The notes below the pieces were generated by a model, which saw only the letters and a list, made by a program, of their open reading frames with translations, had not been told where the DNA came from and made no database searches. Shown here piece after piece: positions 26,260-36,523 of a stretch of 64,000 nt of DNA. The stretch lies in contig JAFGRY010000009.1 of the NCBI GenBank assembly GCA_016934955.1, positions 149,496 to 213,495 on the forward strand. Direction: 5' to 3'. A program made the position numbers and the translations under genes. Each line of letters begins with the position of its first letter. Position 1 is the first letter of the stretch. The stretch comes from a bacterium (GTDB lineage Bacteria; Zhuqueibacterota; QNDG01; JAGLOF01).

Positions 26260-29200
26260 ATGAAACCGACACTCTCCGGAATTATCGTTGCGGCCGTGCT
26301 TGCGGGATATTCGGCCCCGGCCGTGCCCCAGGATACCTGGATCTCCGGATTCGGCCGGAAAATCGCCGGGGAAACCATATCATATCACTCCCCCCAGCAT
26401 GACGGAACACGCAGTCTCCTGGTCAGGTCTCTGGCGGCGGATCGCGGCATCGCCTGGGAAACGGCGCCCGTCCCCGCGGCCTTCAGCGCGGATACCGCGC
26501 TGTTCGTCTGGATGTTCGGGCTCGACGTCAATGAGGACAGCCATCGCTATCGACTGTTCATCGACGGTACTGAGACGCTCTCTTTTTCCAATCCGGCAGA
26601 CACTGCCATGCCGGCCTGGCGAATTCGTGGTCATGACGGCATTACGCTTGAATTCCGGTCGGTGATGGTTGACCGGTACGGTGATTTCATGGGCTACGCG
26701 TTCCTGAAGGTGCCGTCATCGCGTGTCAGGCCGGGCCGGCCGCTGCGCCTCGATGTGCAGGGGGAAAGCGCGGGCAGCAGGACCTGGTACATGACATTTG
26801 AATATGAGATGGCCGCCAGTATCACCATAAGCGGAGAGCCGGCCCTGCTGAGAAGTGAGAGGGGCCCCATGCAGCCGCTGCGCATTGAAATCGTTCATGT
26901 CGCTCCTCCGGAACGGGCGACCATTGAAGCCGCCGGGGAACTGATGCATGCCGATCTTCATCTTGGATACAATTATATCCAGATGCCGGTGCCGGCCGTC
27001 ACCGCGCCGCAGCGGATTCGGGTCCGAGTGAGCAGCCCGAGTCACTCCTGCCTTGTGGATGCAGCTGTGCGCCCGGTGAAGGAGATGACTCTCTACCTGC
27101 TGCACCATTCCCATGTTGACATCGGCTATACCCACACCCAGGCCGAGGTCGCGGAGATTCAGGCCGGCCATCTCGAGCAGGCCATGGATATCGCTGACGC
27201 ATCGCAGGGGTATCCCGCAGGCGCGCGTTTCAAGTGGAATTCGGAAGTCATGTGGCATGTGGACCGCTACTTGCGGGAAGAGTCCGAACAGAACAGGGAC
27301 CGAATGCTGCGGGCGATCAGGAACGGATCCATCGAGATCGACGCGCTCTACGGAAACCAGCTGACCGGCCTGGGCAGGCCGGAAGAGCTGCTCCGCCTGA
27401 CGCGGGCCGGCGAGACGGCGGCCCTGCAGGCGGGGGTGGAGCTGCGGGCCGCGATGATCAGTGATGTGCCGGGATGGTCATGGGGACTGGTTGCATCGCT
27501 GGCCGGGGCGGGGGTTCGCTATCTGGCTCTCGGCACCAATGCCGGCCACCGGATAGGTTCGGTTATCGAAACCTGGGGAGACCGTCCCTTCTACTGGGTG
27601 TCTCCCTCCGGCCGTGACAGCGTTCTCTGCTGGATTGCCGGCAAGGGGTATTCCTGGTTCCACACCGGGCTCGGCAGTGTGACGGCGGCCCGCCGGCTCG
27701 CCGCAAAACCGGTACTGGACTATCTTGAACAGCTGTCCGGCACCTATCCCTATGATATGCTCCCGTTCCATTATAATATCGGATCGGACAACGGTCCGCC
27801 GGATCCCGGGCTCCCGGACAAGGTGCGGACCTGGAACGAGACGTACATCTCGCCCCGTATTATCATCTCAACGGTCAGCGAGGCGTTTGCCGCCTTTGAA
27901 ACCCGCTACGGCGGGGCGCTGCCGGCGGTCAGCGGTGATTTCACCGGTTACTGGGAAGACGGGGCGGCCTCATCGGCCCGGGAAACCGCCCTTGTCCGCC
28001 AGGCCGAAGAGCGGCTTACCCAGGCGGAGATTATCTGGGCCCTGTCGGGCCGGGGGGATTTCCCTTCAGGTCTCTGTGATGAGGCATGGCGGCAGGCGAT
28101 GCTCTACAATGAACATACATGGGGGTCCTGGAACAGTATCAGCGCTCCCGATGATCCGTTCACGCTCAGTCAGTGGGCCGTGAAACAATCCTTCGCCCTG
28201 GCCGCGGATTCCCTCTCCCGGGAGCTGCTGGCCCTGGCCGAGGGAAGGCGCGGACAACGCGATCGACCGGCCCGGGGGGTAACGGTCATCAATACGAATT
28301 CCTGGAGAAGACGGGACCTGGTGTTCCTTGAGGCCGCATCGGCGCCGGCCGGTGACCGGGTCGTCGACAGCGCCGGGAATCCGGTGCCTTCCCAGCGGCT
28401 TTCCGATGGACGGCTGGCCATGCTCACTGATGTGGCGCCGCTGGCCGCACAGCGGTACGAGATCCGCGAAGGCGCACCCTTCAGCAGCGGTGCGGTGAGG
28501 GCCGACAGGCGTGGCCTTTACAGCGATCACATCCGGCTGCTGCTGGATGAGCGCACCGGGGCCGTGAAATCACTGTCGGTGGACGGGTACGCATACGTCA
28601 GCGAAGAAAGCATGCATCCGCATGCGTTGAACGAGTACCTGTATGTGGCCGGCAGGGATCCTTCCGTTGTGGAGACGGTGACCGATCCTCATGTCGAGGT
28701 GCTCGATTCCGGACCGCTTACCGCCGCACTCAGGATCACTTCCGGGGCCCCGGGGTGCAGTCTTCTTGTCAGAGAGGTCAGGCTGACGGCAGGGCTTGAC
28801 CGGATAGATTTTCGCACGGTTATCCATAAAAGGGAAGTGCGTGATCCCGAAGCGGTGCACCTCTCATTCACCTGTGACGTGCCCGATCCCCGGGTCAGGA
28901 TGGACGGCGCCTGGTGCTGGTTCGAGCCAGAATCGGGACAAGTCCCGGGGGCGTGCAAGAACTACTACAGCGTTCAGCGCTGGGTCGACATATCGAATCA
29001 GGACCGGGGAGTGACACTGACGCTTCCCGACGCTCCGCTTGTAGAAATGGGGGGGCTCCATGCAGATCCCGTGGTGTGCGGATGGATCGATTCCGCTGTC
29101 TCTTCCGGCCGGATCTATTCGTATGTCATGAACAACTACTGGGAGACGAATTACCGGGCATATCAGGCGGGGGAGGTTGTACTGCGGTATTCCCTGTATC

Positions 29201-29490
29201 CGCATCGGGGATTCGATGCGGTGGCGGCCAAAAAACGGGGGCTGGATGCTTCGCGTCCCCTGCTGGCCGTTCCCGATTTCTCTGATTTCAGCGGCTTTCA
29301 GGAGGAGGTTACCGTTTCCAACAGCCGCGTTATTGTTACATCCATGGAACGTGATCGGCACACCGGCAGCCTTGCGGTACGGCTCATGTACCCCGGGGAG
29401 GGAACCGCTTTGACCGAGATCGCGGTGAAGGGCGGACCGGCGGTCTCAGTCCGGCTGACGTCCTTTGAGACGCGTACCGTCCTGTTATGA
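26260..29490 (+). CDS. GH38 alpha-mannosidase, secreted
   Basis: A 1076-aa zinc-dependent retaining alpha-mannosidase. A short signal ('GIIVAAVLAGYSAPAVPQ') is followed by an N-terminal beta region (about residues 20-270). The GH38 catalytic domain begins with 'YLLHHSHVDIGYTHTQAEV' (zinc ligands His285 and Asp287) and has 'MISDVPGWSWG' with likely nucleophile Asp402, then 'HYNIGSDNGPPDP' and 'YNEHTWGSWNS'. The mannosidase mid-domain and C-terminal beta domains fill the rest. 'TGYWEDGAASSARE' fits the helical insert region. It closes the DUF1080/GH operon and is convergent with the minus-strand sorting-domain gene, 10 bases away. With GH29 and GH92 it suggests use of fucosylated, mannose-rich glycoproteins. 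Confidence 0.92.
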   Translation: MKPTLSGIIVAAVLAGYSAPAVPQDTWISGFGRKIAGETISYHSPQHDGTRSLLVRSLAADRGIAWETAPVPAAFSADTALFVWMFGLDVNEDSHRYRLFIDGTETLSFSNPADTAMPAWRIRGHDGITLEFRSVMVDRYGDFMGYAFLKVPSSRVRPGRPLRLDVQGESAGSRTWYMTFEYEMAASITISGEPALLRSERGPMQPLRIEIVHVAPPERATIEAAGELMHADLHLGYNYIQMPVPAVTAPQRIRVRVSSPSHSCLVDAAVRPVKEMTLYLLHHSHVDIGYTHTQAEVAEIQAGHLEQAMDIADASQGYPAGARFKWNSEVMWHVDRYLREESEQNRDRMLRAIRNGSIEIDALYGNQLTGLGRPEELLRLTRAGETAALQAGVELRAAMISDVPGWSWGLVASLAGAGVRYLALGTNAGHRIGSVIETWGDRPFYWVSPSGRDSVLCWIAGKGYSWFHTGLGSVTAARRLAAKPVLDYLEQLSGTYPYDMLPFHYNIGSDNGPPDPGLPDKVRTWNETYISPRIIISTVSEAFAAFETRYGGALPAVSGDFTGYWEDGAASSARETALVRQAEERLTQAEIIWALSGRGDFPSGLCDEAWRQAMLYNEHTWGSWNSISAPDDPFTLSQWAVKQSFALAADSLSRELLALAEGRRGQRDRPARGVTVINTNSWRRRDLVFLEAASAPAGDRVVDSAGNPVPSQRLSDGRLAMLTDVAPLAAQRYEIREGAPFSSGAVRADRRGLYSDHIRLLLDERTGAVKSLSVDGYAYVSEESMHPHALNEYLYVAGRDPSVVETVTDPHVEVLDSGPLTAALRITSGAPGCSLLVREVRLTAGLDRIDFRTVIHKREVRDPEAVHLSFTCDVPDPRVRMDGAWCWFEPESGQVPGACKNYYSVQRWVDISNQDRGVTLTLPDAPLVEMGGLHADPVVCGWIDSAVSSGRIYSYVMNNYWETNYRAYQAGEVVLRYSLYPHRGFDAVAAKKRGLDASRPLLAVPDFSDFSGFQEEVTVSNSRVIVTSMERDRHTGSLAVRLMYPGEGTALTEIAVKGGPAVSVRLTSFETRTVLL

Positions 29491-29500
29491 TCAGCGGCGA

Positions 29501-30334
29501 TTATTTGAGGAGGAGCATTTTTCGGCAGATGTGGCAGCGGCCGGAGCGCAGGCGCAGCAGGAGAACACCGGCCGCTGCCGGCTCGCCGCTGTCGGTCAAC
29601 CCGTCCCAGAACTGAGTGTACGATCCCGGCTGCCTGGTTCCTGAAAAGAGGGTTCTCAGGATTCGTCCCTGTATGGTGATAACAGCCAGCTCCGTGTATC
29701 CTGCGTGGGGTATATCATAGGTGATGGTCGTTCCCGGATTGAAAGGATTCGGGTAATTGGGGTGCAGTGCGTACGTTGCCGGAGCCCGCGGCGGCGGCTC
29801 GACCGCCATGTTGGTCGTGTCCAGGAGAACCGAGCCGCCACTGGCATCGTAGGTGACGTCCAGCGGCGAACCCTCCCCGGAGAATGTCTGCGGCAGCGGC
29901 AGGAACGTCAGGTCGCTGGACCCGCCTGTATCCCTGATATAGAGTTTCAGGGAGCATACGGTACGGCCGCTTTCGGGAATAAGGGCGGGTCGGCCGTCAC
30001 ATACCGCGTTCCACTGCAGATCGAACGGTGCCGGCCCGTCGGTCAGCGAAACGCTGAAACTGTCGAGGCCGCACGCGGCGATCTCCGGATCATGGTTCTC
30101 TCCGAAATCATAGAGGTCCGCTGAAAAAAGGCCCGCAAGCGTGTGGTGCCCGAGGCGCAGTGTGTCCGCACCGGTCCCGTTCAGCAGCTGTATCCCGGCC
30201 TGCAGAGCGGGGGGGTCACCCGGAAGCAGCTGGACGTCTCCGATTCGCCATTGCCAGCCGGTCTGCCCATACAGGGCGATGCTCCAGAGCGACCAGATCG
30301 CTGCCGTGACTATGAGCCGTCGGCGGCCGTTCAT
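29501..30334 (-). CDS. Secreted protein with C-terminal sorting/FlgD-like domain
   Basis: A 277-aa protein: signal peptide ('LIVTAAIWSLWSIALYGQ'), an unrecognised beta-rich domain (residues about 22-190), then a C-terminal domain starting 'PNYPNPFNPGTTITYDIP' and continuing 'FSGTRQPGSYTQFWDGLTDSG'. This is the usual T9SS type A/FlgD-like form. Its start overlaps the stop of the dockerin/FG-GAP gene by four bases, so the two products probably act together outside the cell. The middle domain could be a cohesin-like or other binding sandwich; I cannot assign it. Confidence 0.72.
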   Translation of the reverse strand: MNGRRRLIVTAAIWSLWSIALYGQTGWQWRIGDVQLLPGDPPALQAGIQLLNGTGADTLRLGHHTLAGLFSADLYDFGENHDPEIAACGLDSFSVSLTDGPAPFDLQWNAVCDGRPALIPESGRTVCSLKLYIRDTGGSSDLTFLPLPQTFSGEGSPLDVTYDASGGSVLLDTTNMAVEPPPRAPATYALHPNYPNPFNPGTTITYDIPHAGYTELAVITIQGRILRTLFSGTRQPGSYTQFWDGLTDSGEPAAAGVLLLRLRSGRCHICRKMLLLK

Positions 30335-32526
30335 TGGCTGCCCCCCCCGGCATAGCGTCCCTGGAGCATGTTTTTTCTGCAGAGGGCATAGTCGGCTGTA
30401 TCAACGCGGCCGTTCAGATCCGTATCCTCCTGAAGGTATCCGTTTTTTCCATCCCTTATCGCTTGCTCCACTGCCACCAGGTCGCTGGCATAGAGCATGG
30501 TATCGCTGTTGTCCGCGTTTCCCGCCGTGAGGCCCCAGATGCCCGGTGCCAGTTCCTTTGCCGCCCGCGGCTGTTCATAGCGGTCGGCTCCAAGGCTGAA
30601 ATCATAACTGGCGCTGATGCTGCTGTGCAGTGTCAGCGGCCGGGAGGTGACCGCGCGAAGGTGATTGCGGTGGCGCAGGGTGATGACATAGCTCCCCTCG
30701 GGCAGATCGAGCGGGATCAGTTCCCGGCCGGTGATGTCCTTGACTCTGCCGTTGTCGTAGAGAAGCGCGCTTTGGGAGAGGAGCACCGGTCCCGCGGAAG
30801 TGTGTGAAACCTCGATGAGTATCCAGTCGACCGCGTCGAAGGGGATGTACACCGCGAAGCGTGGATCCGAGTCGTAGGGTGATCTCAGCGGCACCTGTCC
30901 GGCTGCCGCCAGCTCCGTACGCATGCGCGATGACGTCGAGTCGAATGCTCCTTCAAGAAAGATTTTCGTGCGGAAGAGGACATCGGCACCATCGATGCGC
31001 AGCGTCTGATTAGCCGAAACGTTGGTACGCCGGGCGGTGGTGCCGTCGGGAAAATCGACGATCACGTCAACCGCGGTGTGTTCTCCGAGGCCGAAATGAA
31101 GCACCGGACTGTTCTCCGCGAGGTATCCGTTGCTGCTGCGCGTCTCCCGGAATCCGAGACGGTTGGCTCCTGCCTGATAAGCCGGGTAAATGGTCACTTT
31201 CGACCCGAAGGCGCCTGCCTGTCCCTGCCGGGAGGTCAGTTTTATTCTCAGCCAGTTGTTGCCTGAGACAAGGTTGTTGCGAAAGAGCATCGCGATGGTG
31301 TCGCGGTCGGCCATGGCAAAATCGATATCGCCGTCATTGTCGATATCAGCGAAGGCGATGCTGCGCGGGTCCTTCACCGCCGGCCGGTGCAGGACCGGTC
31401 CGGGCTGGAAGGATCCATGGCCGTCATTGAGGTAGCAGAGCGAATCGCCGGCGAACACCAGGTCCAGGTCGCTGTCGTTGTCGAGGTCGGCGAATCCTCC
31501 CATGTAGCCGCTGACATCTGACCATGACCTGTCGAGCAGGAAGAACCCGATCCCGTTGTTCCGATAGAGATAGGCCATGCTGGGCGGGCCCTCCGAAACG
31601 AGCAGCATGTCCAGGTCGCCGTCGCAGTCGATGTCCCCCATGCTGATGCCGTCACCGGCACGGTGGGGTATGTCCATGACGCTTTCAGGGGGAATCAGGG
31701 AAAAATTCCCGAAATTATCATTGCGGAAAACAACCAGTCCTCCGGTTCTGTTCGCGGCGATGATGTCGATATCGCCGTCCCCGTCATAATCGGTGTCAGT
31801 GGTTCCCTGTCCGGCGCGGGTGTTCTTCAGCAGTTCACCGCCGCTGCTGGTGAACACACCGGATCCGTTATTGAGATACAGCTCATTCGACCCCGAGGCC
31901 GAATCCGCTGATCCCAGGTAGCCGGTGATGGTGAATATATCGAGATCACCGTCACGGTCGAGATCGAAGGCCGCAGTACTGCGCGTTTCCCGGTTTGTTG
32001 ACATAATGTCGGGGCTGAGGTGGGTAATATCGGTGAAATGGCCTGATCCGTCGTTGATGAGAATGTTGTTGTGTTCGGGTCCGGTCCGGCCGATGGCATG
32101 GGTAGTGCCGTTAACGATATCGAAATCGCCGTCATTGTCAAGATCGGCAAAACAGGCGCCGTGCGACCCGCCGTCATAGTCCGCGGCTCCCCGCTCCTGC
32201 GCCTCTTCGCTGAGCCGTCCCGATACGGGATCGTTGATATAGAGGGCCTCTGCCAGCGGATAGATCCAGAGCCGTGTGATGTAGATATCCGGTGTGTTGT
32301 TGCCGTCAATATCGGCGAAGAAAACTCCGTGCGTGCCGATGCCGGTATTGTGGAGACTGTCTGTTATGTTGGTGAAGGAGAGGATCGTGGCCGGTGTCAT
32401 TTCGCCGGGTCCTGTGCCGGGAACCGTGTCCCGCCGCCTCGTCAGTCCGGGCGAAATAAGGGACAATATGCACAGGGCCAGCGCAAGCGGCCCTCTCAAC
32501 TGTTTCGCCATAGCGGTTCGTGTCAT
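30331..32526 (-). CDS. FG-GAP/ASPIC secreted protein with C-terminal dockerin-like repeats
   Basis: A 731-aa protein with an N-terminal signal and seven or more FG-GAP/VCBS calcium-loop repeats across residues about 45-410 ('FFADIDGNNTPDIY', 'CFADLDNDGDFDIVNG', 'FDLDRDGDLDIFTI', 'DTDYDGDGDIDIIAANRTGG', 'AFADIDNDGDIDFAMADRD'). An ASPIC/UnbV region follows (about 410-500; 'SNGYLAENSPVLHFGLGEHTAVDVIVDFPDG' in parts). The end carries two dockerin-like loops ('NADNSDTMLYASDLVAVEQAI', 'DTDLNGRVDTADYALCRKNM'). It has no sorting domain of its own; its coupled downstream partner does. Likely an extracellular calcium-dependent adhesive or structural protein. Confidence 0.8.
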   Translation of the reverse strand: MTRTAMAKQLRGPLALALCILSLISPGLTRRRDTVPGTGPGEMTPATILSFTNITDSLHNTGIGTHGVFFADIDGNNTPDIYITRLWIYPLAEALYINDPVSGRLSEEAQERGAADYDGGSHGACFADLDNDGDFDIVNGTTHAIGRTGPEHNNILINDGSGHFTDITHLSPDIMSTNRETRSTAAFDLDRDGDLDIFTITGYLGSADSASGSNELYLNNGSGVFTSSGGELLKNTRAGQGTTDTDYDGDGDIDIIAANRTGGLVVFRNDNFGNFSLIPPESVMDIPHRAGDGISMGDIDCDGDLDMLLVSEGPPSMAYLYRNNGIGFFLLDRSWSDVSGYMGGFADLDNDSDLDLVFAGDSLCYLNDGHGSFQPGPVLHRPAVKDPRSIAFADIDNDGDIDFAMADRDTIAMLFRNNLVSGNNWLRIKLTSRQGQAGAFGSKVTIYPAYQAGANRLGFRETRSSNGYLAENSPVLHFGLGEHTAVDVIVDFPDGTTARRTNVSANQTLRIDGADVLFRTKIFLEGAFDSTSSRMRTELAAAGQVPLRSPYDSDPRFAVYIPFDAVDWILIEVSHTSAGPVLLSQSALLYDNGRVKDITGRELIPLDLPEGSYVITLRHRNHLRAVTSRPLTLHSSISASYDFSLGADRYEQPRAAKELAPGIWGLTAGNADNSDTMLYASDLVAVEQAIRDGKNGYLQEDTDLNGRVDTADYALCRKNMLQGRYAGGGSQ

Positions 32527-32551
32527 GGTAGTGTGAAATGCGGACGCCGGG

Positions 32552-35500
32552 TCAGCGTGTCACCGTTACTTTTCTTTTGGCGGTCTTCCCGCCCGCATCG
32601 AGTACAATAATATATATTCCCGATCCGATTGCCGCACCCTTTGCGTCCCGGCCGTCCCAGACCATTGTATGTCTGCCCGCGGCCATGTTCCCGTCCGCCA
32701 GGACACGGATCTTCCGGCCGAGGATATTATAAACGGCAAGTGTGGCATGTGTTTCTTCCGTAAGGGACCAGGCAAGCGCGGTGCCGGCGTTGAACGGATT
32801 GGGGTAATTGTTTTCCAGGCCAAAGAATAGTCCATGGTGATGAGGGGCGGAGAAGAGCACGTCATCCGCTCTGTCCGCGGGTTCCGTGGAAAGGATGACA
32901 GCCGTCGACATGGATGGGGAACCGCCCTCCGGAACGAGATCAACGATCAAGGTGTCTCCCGCCTGCCAGCCCCCGGGAAACGTGCCGCACTGAACCATCC
33001 AGTACCCCCCGGAGATACCGCATCCCGGGGAACGCTCAGTCAGCTCATTGCCGCTGCCGGATCGCAGCCTGGCGGCAAACCGGAAATCAGGGGCGGCTGC
33101 TGACCCCTGCAGCGCCACACGCCCCCACACCAAGTGGGGCCCGCCGCCCGTGGCGGTATTGCCGATGACATGCGGCGCGGCCGCAGCGATCTCTTTCTGC
33201 ACGGATTGTGTCGGCCAAACCGACGGTGTGGTGACATTGACCATGTATGGATAACCCGGTACGACTGCGAAATTACTGAAGGGCAGCTCAGGGACATACT
33301 GAACGTATGTCTGCTGAGCATTGTCCCAGCAGGCGAGGCTGTTGGCGCCGGTGATCGAGTTTACAAGGGATGCTGCCGAGCTGATGTCGCTTCGGGAGAG
33401 CGGCAGGGTAATGAAGTTAAAGTCGGTGCCGGTGGTCGTCACCAGCGAGAATGCCGTTTCTCGATATTCCCCGAGGAGTGTGAATGTGCCGTTTTCGGTC
33501 ACATTCACACCATAGGCATGGGGGCTCGATACAGCGAAATTGCTGCTGGGAATAGTCGGTATATACTGCCGGTATCCCTGGTTCGCCGTCTGCCATTCAC
33601 TCACACTGGAGCAGCCGGGAACCTGCTGCCGCAGATCACTGGCGTATTGTATATTCGGAGAGAGGGATTGCAGGGGGAGTCCGATCATGTTCAGATCAGT
33701 GCCGGGGGTGACATGCAGTGCATAATCTATCTTGCCGATAATGCGCGATTCCCGGCTTTCTTCGGAGGCATTGACGGCAGTGATGATGTAGAACGCGTGT
33801 TGGTCAGGATCACTCAACGGCGCAGAGGTGTCCGTCCACTGGACACCGGAGACGGCGGGGTTCTCATCGGTGACCATCACGGCGATCCTGTTGGTTCCGT
33901 TGACAACATCGGGAGTAAAGGGAAGCGTGGTGCTTCGGTAGATGTTGTACCCCATGATGCCGGGCATATCGTTCCAGGAGATCATGATGCGGGTGTCACC
34001 GGTCTTCTGAAGGCCGGTGATCCAGGGAGGATCGATGCCGAGAATCGCCATCGCGGCCTGCTGTGGATTGTCGCTGATCAGGATAATGTCGAGGGTGTCC
34101 TTGCCGCCGGACGCTGAATCGATGAACGAGGCGACCATGTGTTCCCCGGCAGCCCAGCCGGCAGAGAAAAGCGCGCAGTCAACCCACCAGATACCGTCCG
34201 CGTACCCGCAGGCCGTGCTGTTTTCAGTAAGACGATCGGAACTCTGGGACGGTATATAGGCGGTAAAATGCAGTGTACCGTTTTCGGGTGGCTGGCCGTC
34301 TTTCGTTTCGACGCTGCCGTATACCCGGTGTGATAGATGACGGGATCCGTTGCTGAGGATCAGTTCCTGCTGTGTCTTGCGGACCCAGCCCCGGCTGGGA
34401 TTCTCCAGAAGAGAGATAACCGGCGTGCCCGGCGTATTGTCCCTGTAGTAGAACGAGACGATATTCATTTCGGCCGGCATGACAATCTCACTGATATGCT
34501 GCCATGTATACGGATCCGCTGAAAAGGAGCCTGTGGACGAACTGGTAGAGAGCAGCACGGTGACCGGATTGCCCAGAACTCTTGGTTCACCGTAGATGTT
34601 CTGAAGCTGGATGGTGATTTCAGCCGAGACCGTACCGGCGTATAGTGATTGGGGGGTGCTCAGGAAGGTGAGCTGCTTGAGAAAATCGGTGGTGGCGGTT
34701 CGGTCGGTTGAGATGCCGCTTATCCCGAAAGCGCTGGTGGAAATAATCCGGTAATGATATTCCGTGTCCGGATTCAATCCCGTGACCTGAACCGAGTGGA
34801 CGGTTGTCATCGCTGTGTCGGTGCCGGTAGAGGAAGCGTATGAACTGCTTTGTCCGTATTCAATACGGGAATCCGAGGGAATATCGGTGGTCCATGTGAT
34901 CATGAACCCGTTGCTCTGAATGTCGGTGACCGATACGCCTGAAATAACCGGGTAGTCAGGCGTCGTGTATCCTCCGGGTGAATAGTAGTTCCAGTTCTGT
35001 TTCAGTCTTGTATAGAGGGGATCATCCCATTTTGCCGGCTTTGCCTGATGGAGATTGGCTTCCGTGTTTCTGTAGATCCGTATCCAGAGGCCGGTGTCCG
35101 TGGAATCACAAATGACGACTTCTTCCCTGGTATCGCCCGTGATGTCCGCTACATAGGTGAACAGCGATCGGACGCTGGTGAACGTGTCACCGGTGGTCCA
35201 GACCGCCCGTCCGGTTTTGGCGTCGAAAACACCGATATTCCCGTGGACATGCCGGGACTGGGCCGCGCTGTACTCCTTTTTTGTGCCGAACCAGTCGATG
35301 GTCCAGATCATCTCCAGGCCGTAATTGTTGCTGATGGAGTGGAATCCCGGCGGCAGGACAACGCCGGTCTCGTAGGTGGCGATCTGGCTTCCTTCAGTAT
35401 CGAACATCCAGGGCTGCTGGCTTCGGTAGTCGTCTCCCAACCGGGATCTCAGCCAAATTTCCCCGAAGGATCGGGTGGTGTCGAAATTCCCGATGGCAAT

Positions 35501-36523
35501 GTTCTGGGGCTCCCGGTCAGAATTGTTGTTAAAGGATGTGGTTTCATGCCGCCACACTATGGGGGCTGTATGGCCGCTGCTTATCAGTGTGGTATTCCAC
35601 TCGTTGGTGTTGCCGTTGTGGTCTTCTTCCACCACGATCCATTCGATTCCGGGAATGTCCGGACGCAGGTTTCCGGCAGCGACCGCGTCGAGGTGGTCAA
35701 TGAACTCGGCGCTCTTATCCGTTGGGACTTTGCGGGCCTGCACCCACTCCTGTGGATACGAGAGAGAAATGATATCGCCGTTATCGTCGATCATATTGCC
35801 GCCGACGACTTCATCCTTCCCGTCACCGTCGATATCAACCGCGAGGAAGGGGCCGTGCGCCTGCCCCCAGTATCCTTCATATATGCTGTCGGCCACTGCC
35901 GGATCGGTTCCGAGATCCCGGTTTTGTTCCACCCGCTGCGGCCATATTTCGGTTCCGTTTTCCAGATTTATCGCGAATACCGTGCGGTTCACGTAGTATT
36001 CATACCCGCTGTGTTCAGGAGTGATGTCCGTGGTCTGGAGGATGGCGTCCCTGTCGCCCTGACCCCTCAGGTTGGCTGCGGAAATATGTGAGAGGATGCT
36101 GGTCGAGTCCGCGAGCGTATATTGATAGGTCCGTTCGATGCCCCCGGTGCGGGCGTTATAGACGATGACCCGGTTTTCAGTATCGAGTGCGGCAATTTCC
36201 ACCTGTCCGTCGCCGTCGAAATCACCGGCACAGTGTTTCGCTCCCGTGGTCCCGTTGGGAAGCGCAACGGGTTTCTCCCAGAGTTTATTCCCAAGATGAT
36301 CATACACATAGAGCTTGTCCGGGGTTCTGAAGGTAAAATCGACCCATCCGTCATTATTGACGTCCACCGTGAAAAATGTTTCGCTGAATTCCGGCGATCC
36401 GGTGTCGATCCGGAAAGAGAAGGGGTTGGTCGGATAAAGGGATGACTGCGCCTGCAGGGCTGACGCCAGCCAGAAACAGGCAGCGGTTACCGCCGTTATT
36501 ATCGTGTATGCCGATCGGTGCAT
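32552..36523 (-). CDS. Giant secreted FG-GAP/fibronectin protein with T9SS-type sorting domain
   Basis: A 1323-aa protein. Signal peptide at residues 1-25 ('AVTAACFWLASALQAQ'). Residues about 35-480 form an FG-GAP-like propeller ('FFTVDVNNDGWVDFTFRT', 'CAGDFDGDGQVEIAALDTEN', 'AVDIDGDGKDEVVGGN', 'YVADITGDTREEVVICDST'). A fibronectin type III domain is near 530-620 ('GFMITWTTDIPSDSRIEYGQ', 'VTGLNPDTEYHYRI'). Beta domains follow, then the C-terminal sorting domain 'ENNYPNPFNAGTALAWSL' to 'GIYIIVLDAGGKTAKRKVTVTR' (in parts). It is transcribed away from rho and is the first of three minus-strand genes, with 25 bases to the next. Function is probably extracellular or surface; no catalytic motif seen. 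Confidence 0.8.
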   Translation of the reverse strand: MHRSAYTIITAVTAACFWLASALQAQSSLYPTNPFSFRIDTGSPEFSETFFTVDVNNDGWVDFTFRTPDKLYVYDHLGNKLWEKPVALPNGTTGAKHCAGDFDGDGQVEIAALDTENRVIVYNARTGGIERTYQYTLADSTSILSHISAANLRGQGDRDAILQTTDITPEHSGYEYYVNRTVFAINLENGTEIWPQRVEQNRDLGTDPAVADSIYEGYWGQAHGPFLAVDIDGDGKDEVVGGNMIDDNGDIISLSYPQEWVQARKVPTDKSAEFIDHLDAVAAGNLRPDIPGIEWIVVEEDHNGNTNEWNTTLISSGHTAPIVWRHETTSFNNNSDREPQNIAIGNFDTTRSFGEIWLRSRLGDDYRSQQPWMFDTEGSQIATYETGVVLPPGFHSISNNYGLEMIWTIDWFGTKKEYSAAQSRHVHGNIGVFDAKTGRAVWTTGDTFTSVRSLFTYVADITGDTREEVVICDSTDTGLWIRIYRNTEANLHQAKPAKWDDPLYTRLKQNWNYYSPGGYTTPDYPVISGVSVTDIQSNGFMITWTTDIPSDSRIEYGQSSSYASSTGTDTAMTTVHSVQVTGLNPDTEYHYRIISTSAFGISGISTDRTATTDFLKQLTFLSTPQSLYAGTVSAEITIQLQNIYGEPRVLGNPVTVLLSTSSSTGSFSADPYTWQHISEIVMPAEMNIVSFYYRDNTPGTPVISLLENPSRGWVRKTQQELILSNGSRHLSHRVYGSVETKDGQPPENGTLHFTAYIPSQSSDRLTENSTACGYADGIWWVDCALFSAGWAAGEHMVASFIDSASGGKDTLDIILISDNPQQAAMAILGIDPPWITGLQKTGDTRIMISWNDMPGIMGYNIYRSTTLPFTPDVVNGTNRIAVMVTDENPAVSGVQWTDTSAPLSDPDQHAFYIITAVNASEESRESRIIGKIDYALHVTPGTDLNMIGLPLQSLSPNIQYASDLRQQVPGCSSVSEWQTANQGYRQYIPTIPSSNFAVSSPHAYGVNVTENGTFTLLGEYRETAFSLVTTTGTDFNFITLPLSRSDISSAASLVNSITGANSLACWDNAQQTYVQYVPELPFSNFAVVPGYPYMVNVTTPSVWPTQSVQKEIAAAAPHVIGNTATGGGPHLVWGRVALQGSAAAPDFRFAARLRSGSGNELTERSPGCGISGGYWMVQCGTFPGGWQAGDTLIVDLVPEGGSPSMSTAVILSTEPADRADDVLFSAPHHHGLFFGLENNYPNPFNAGTALAWSLTEETHATLAVYNILGRKIRVLADGNMAAGRHTMVWDGRDAKGAAIGSGIYIIVLDAGGKTAKRKVTVTR

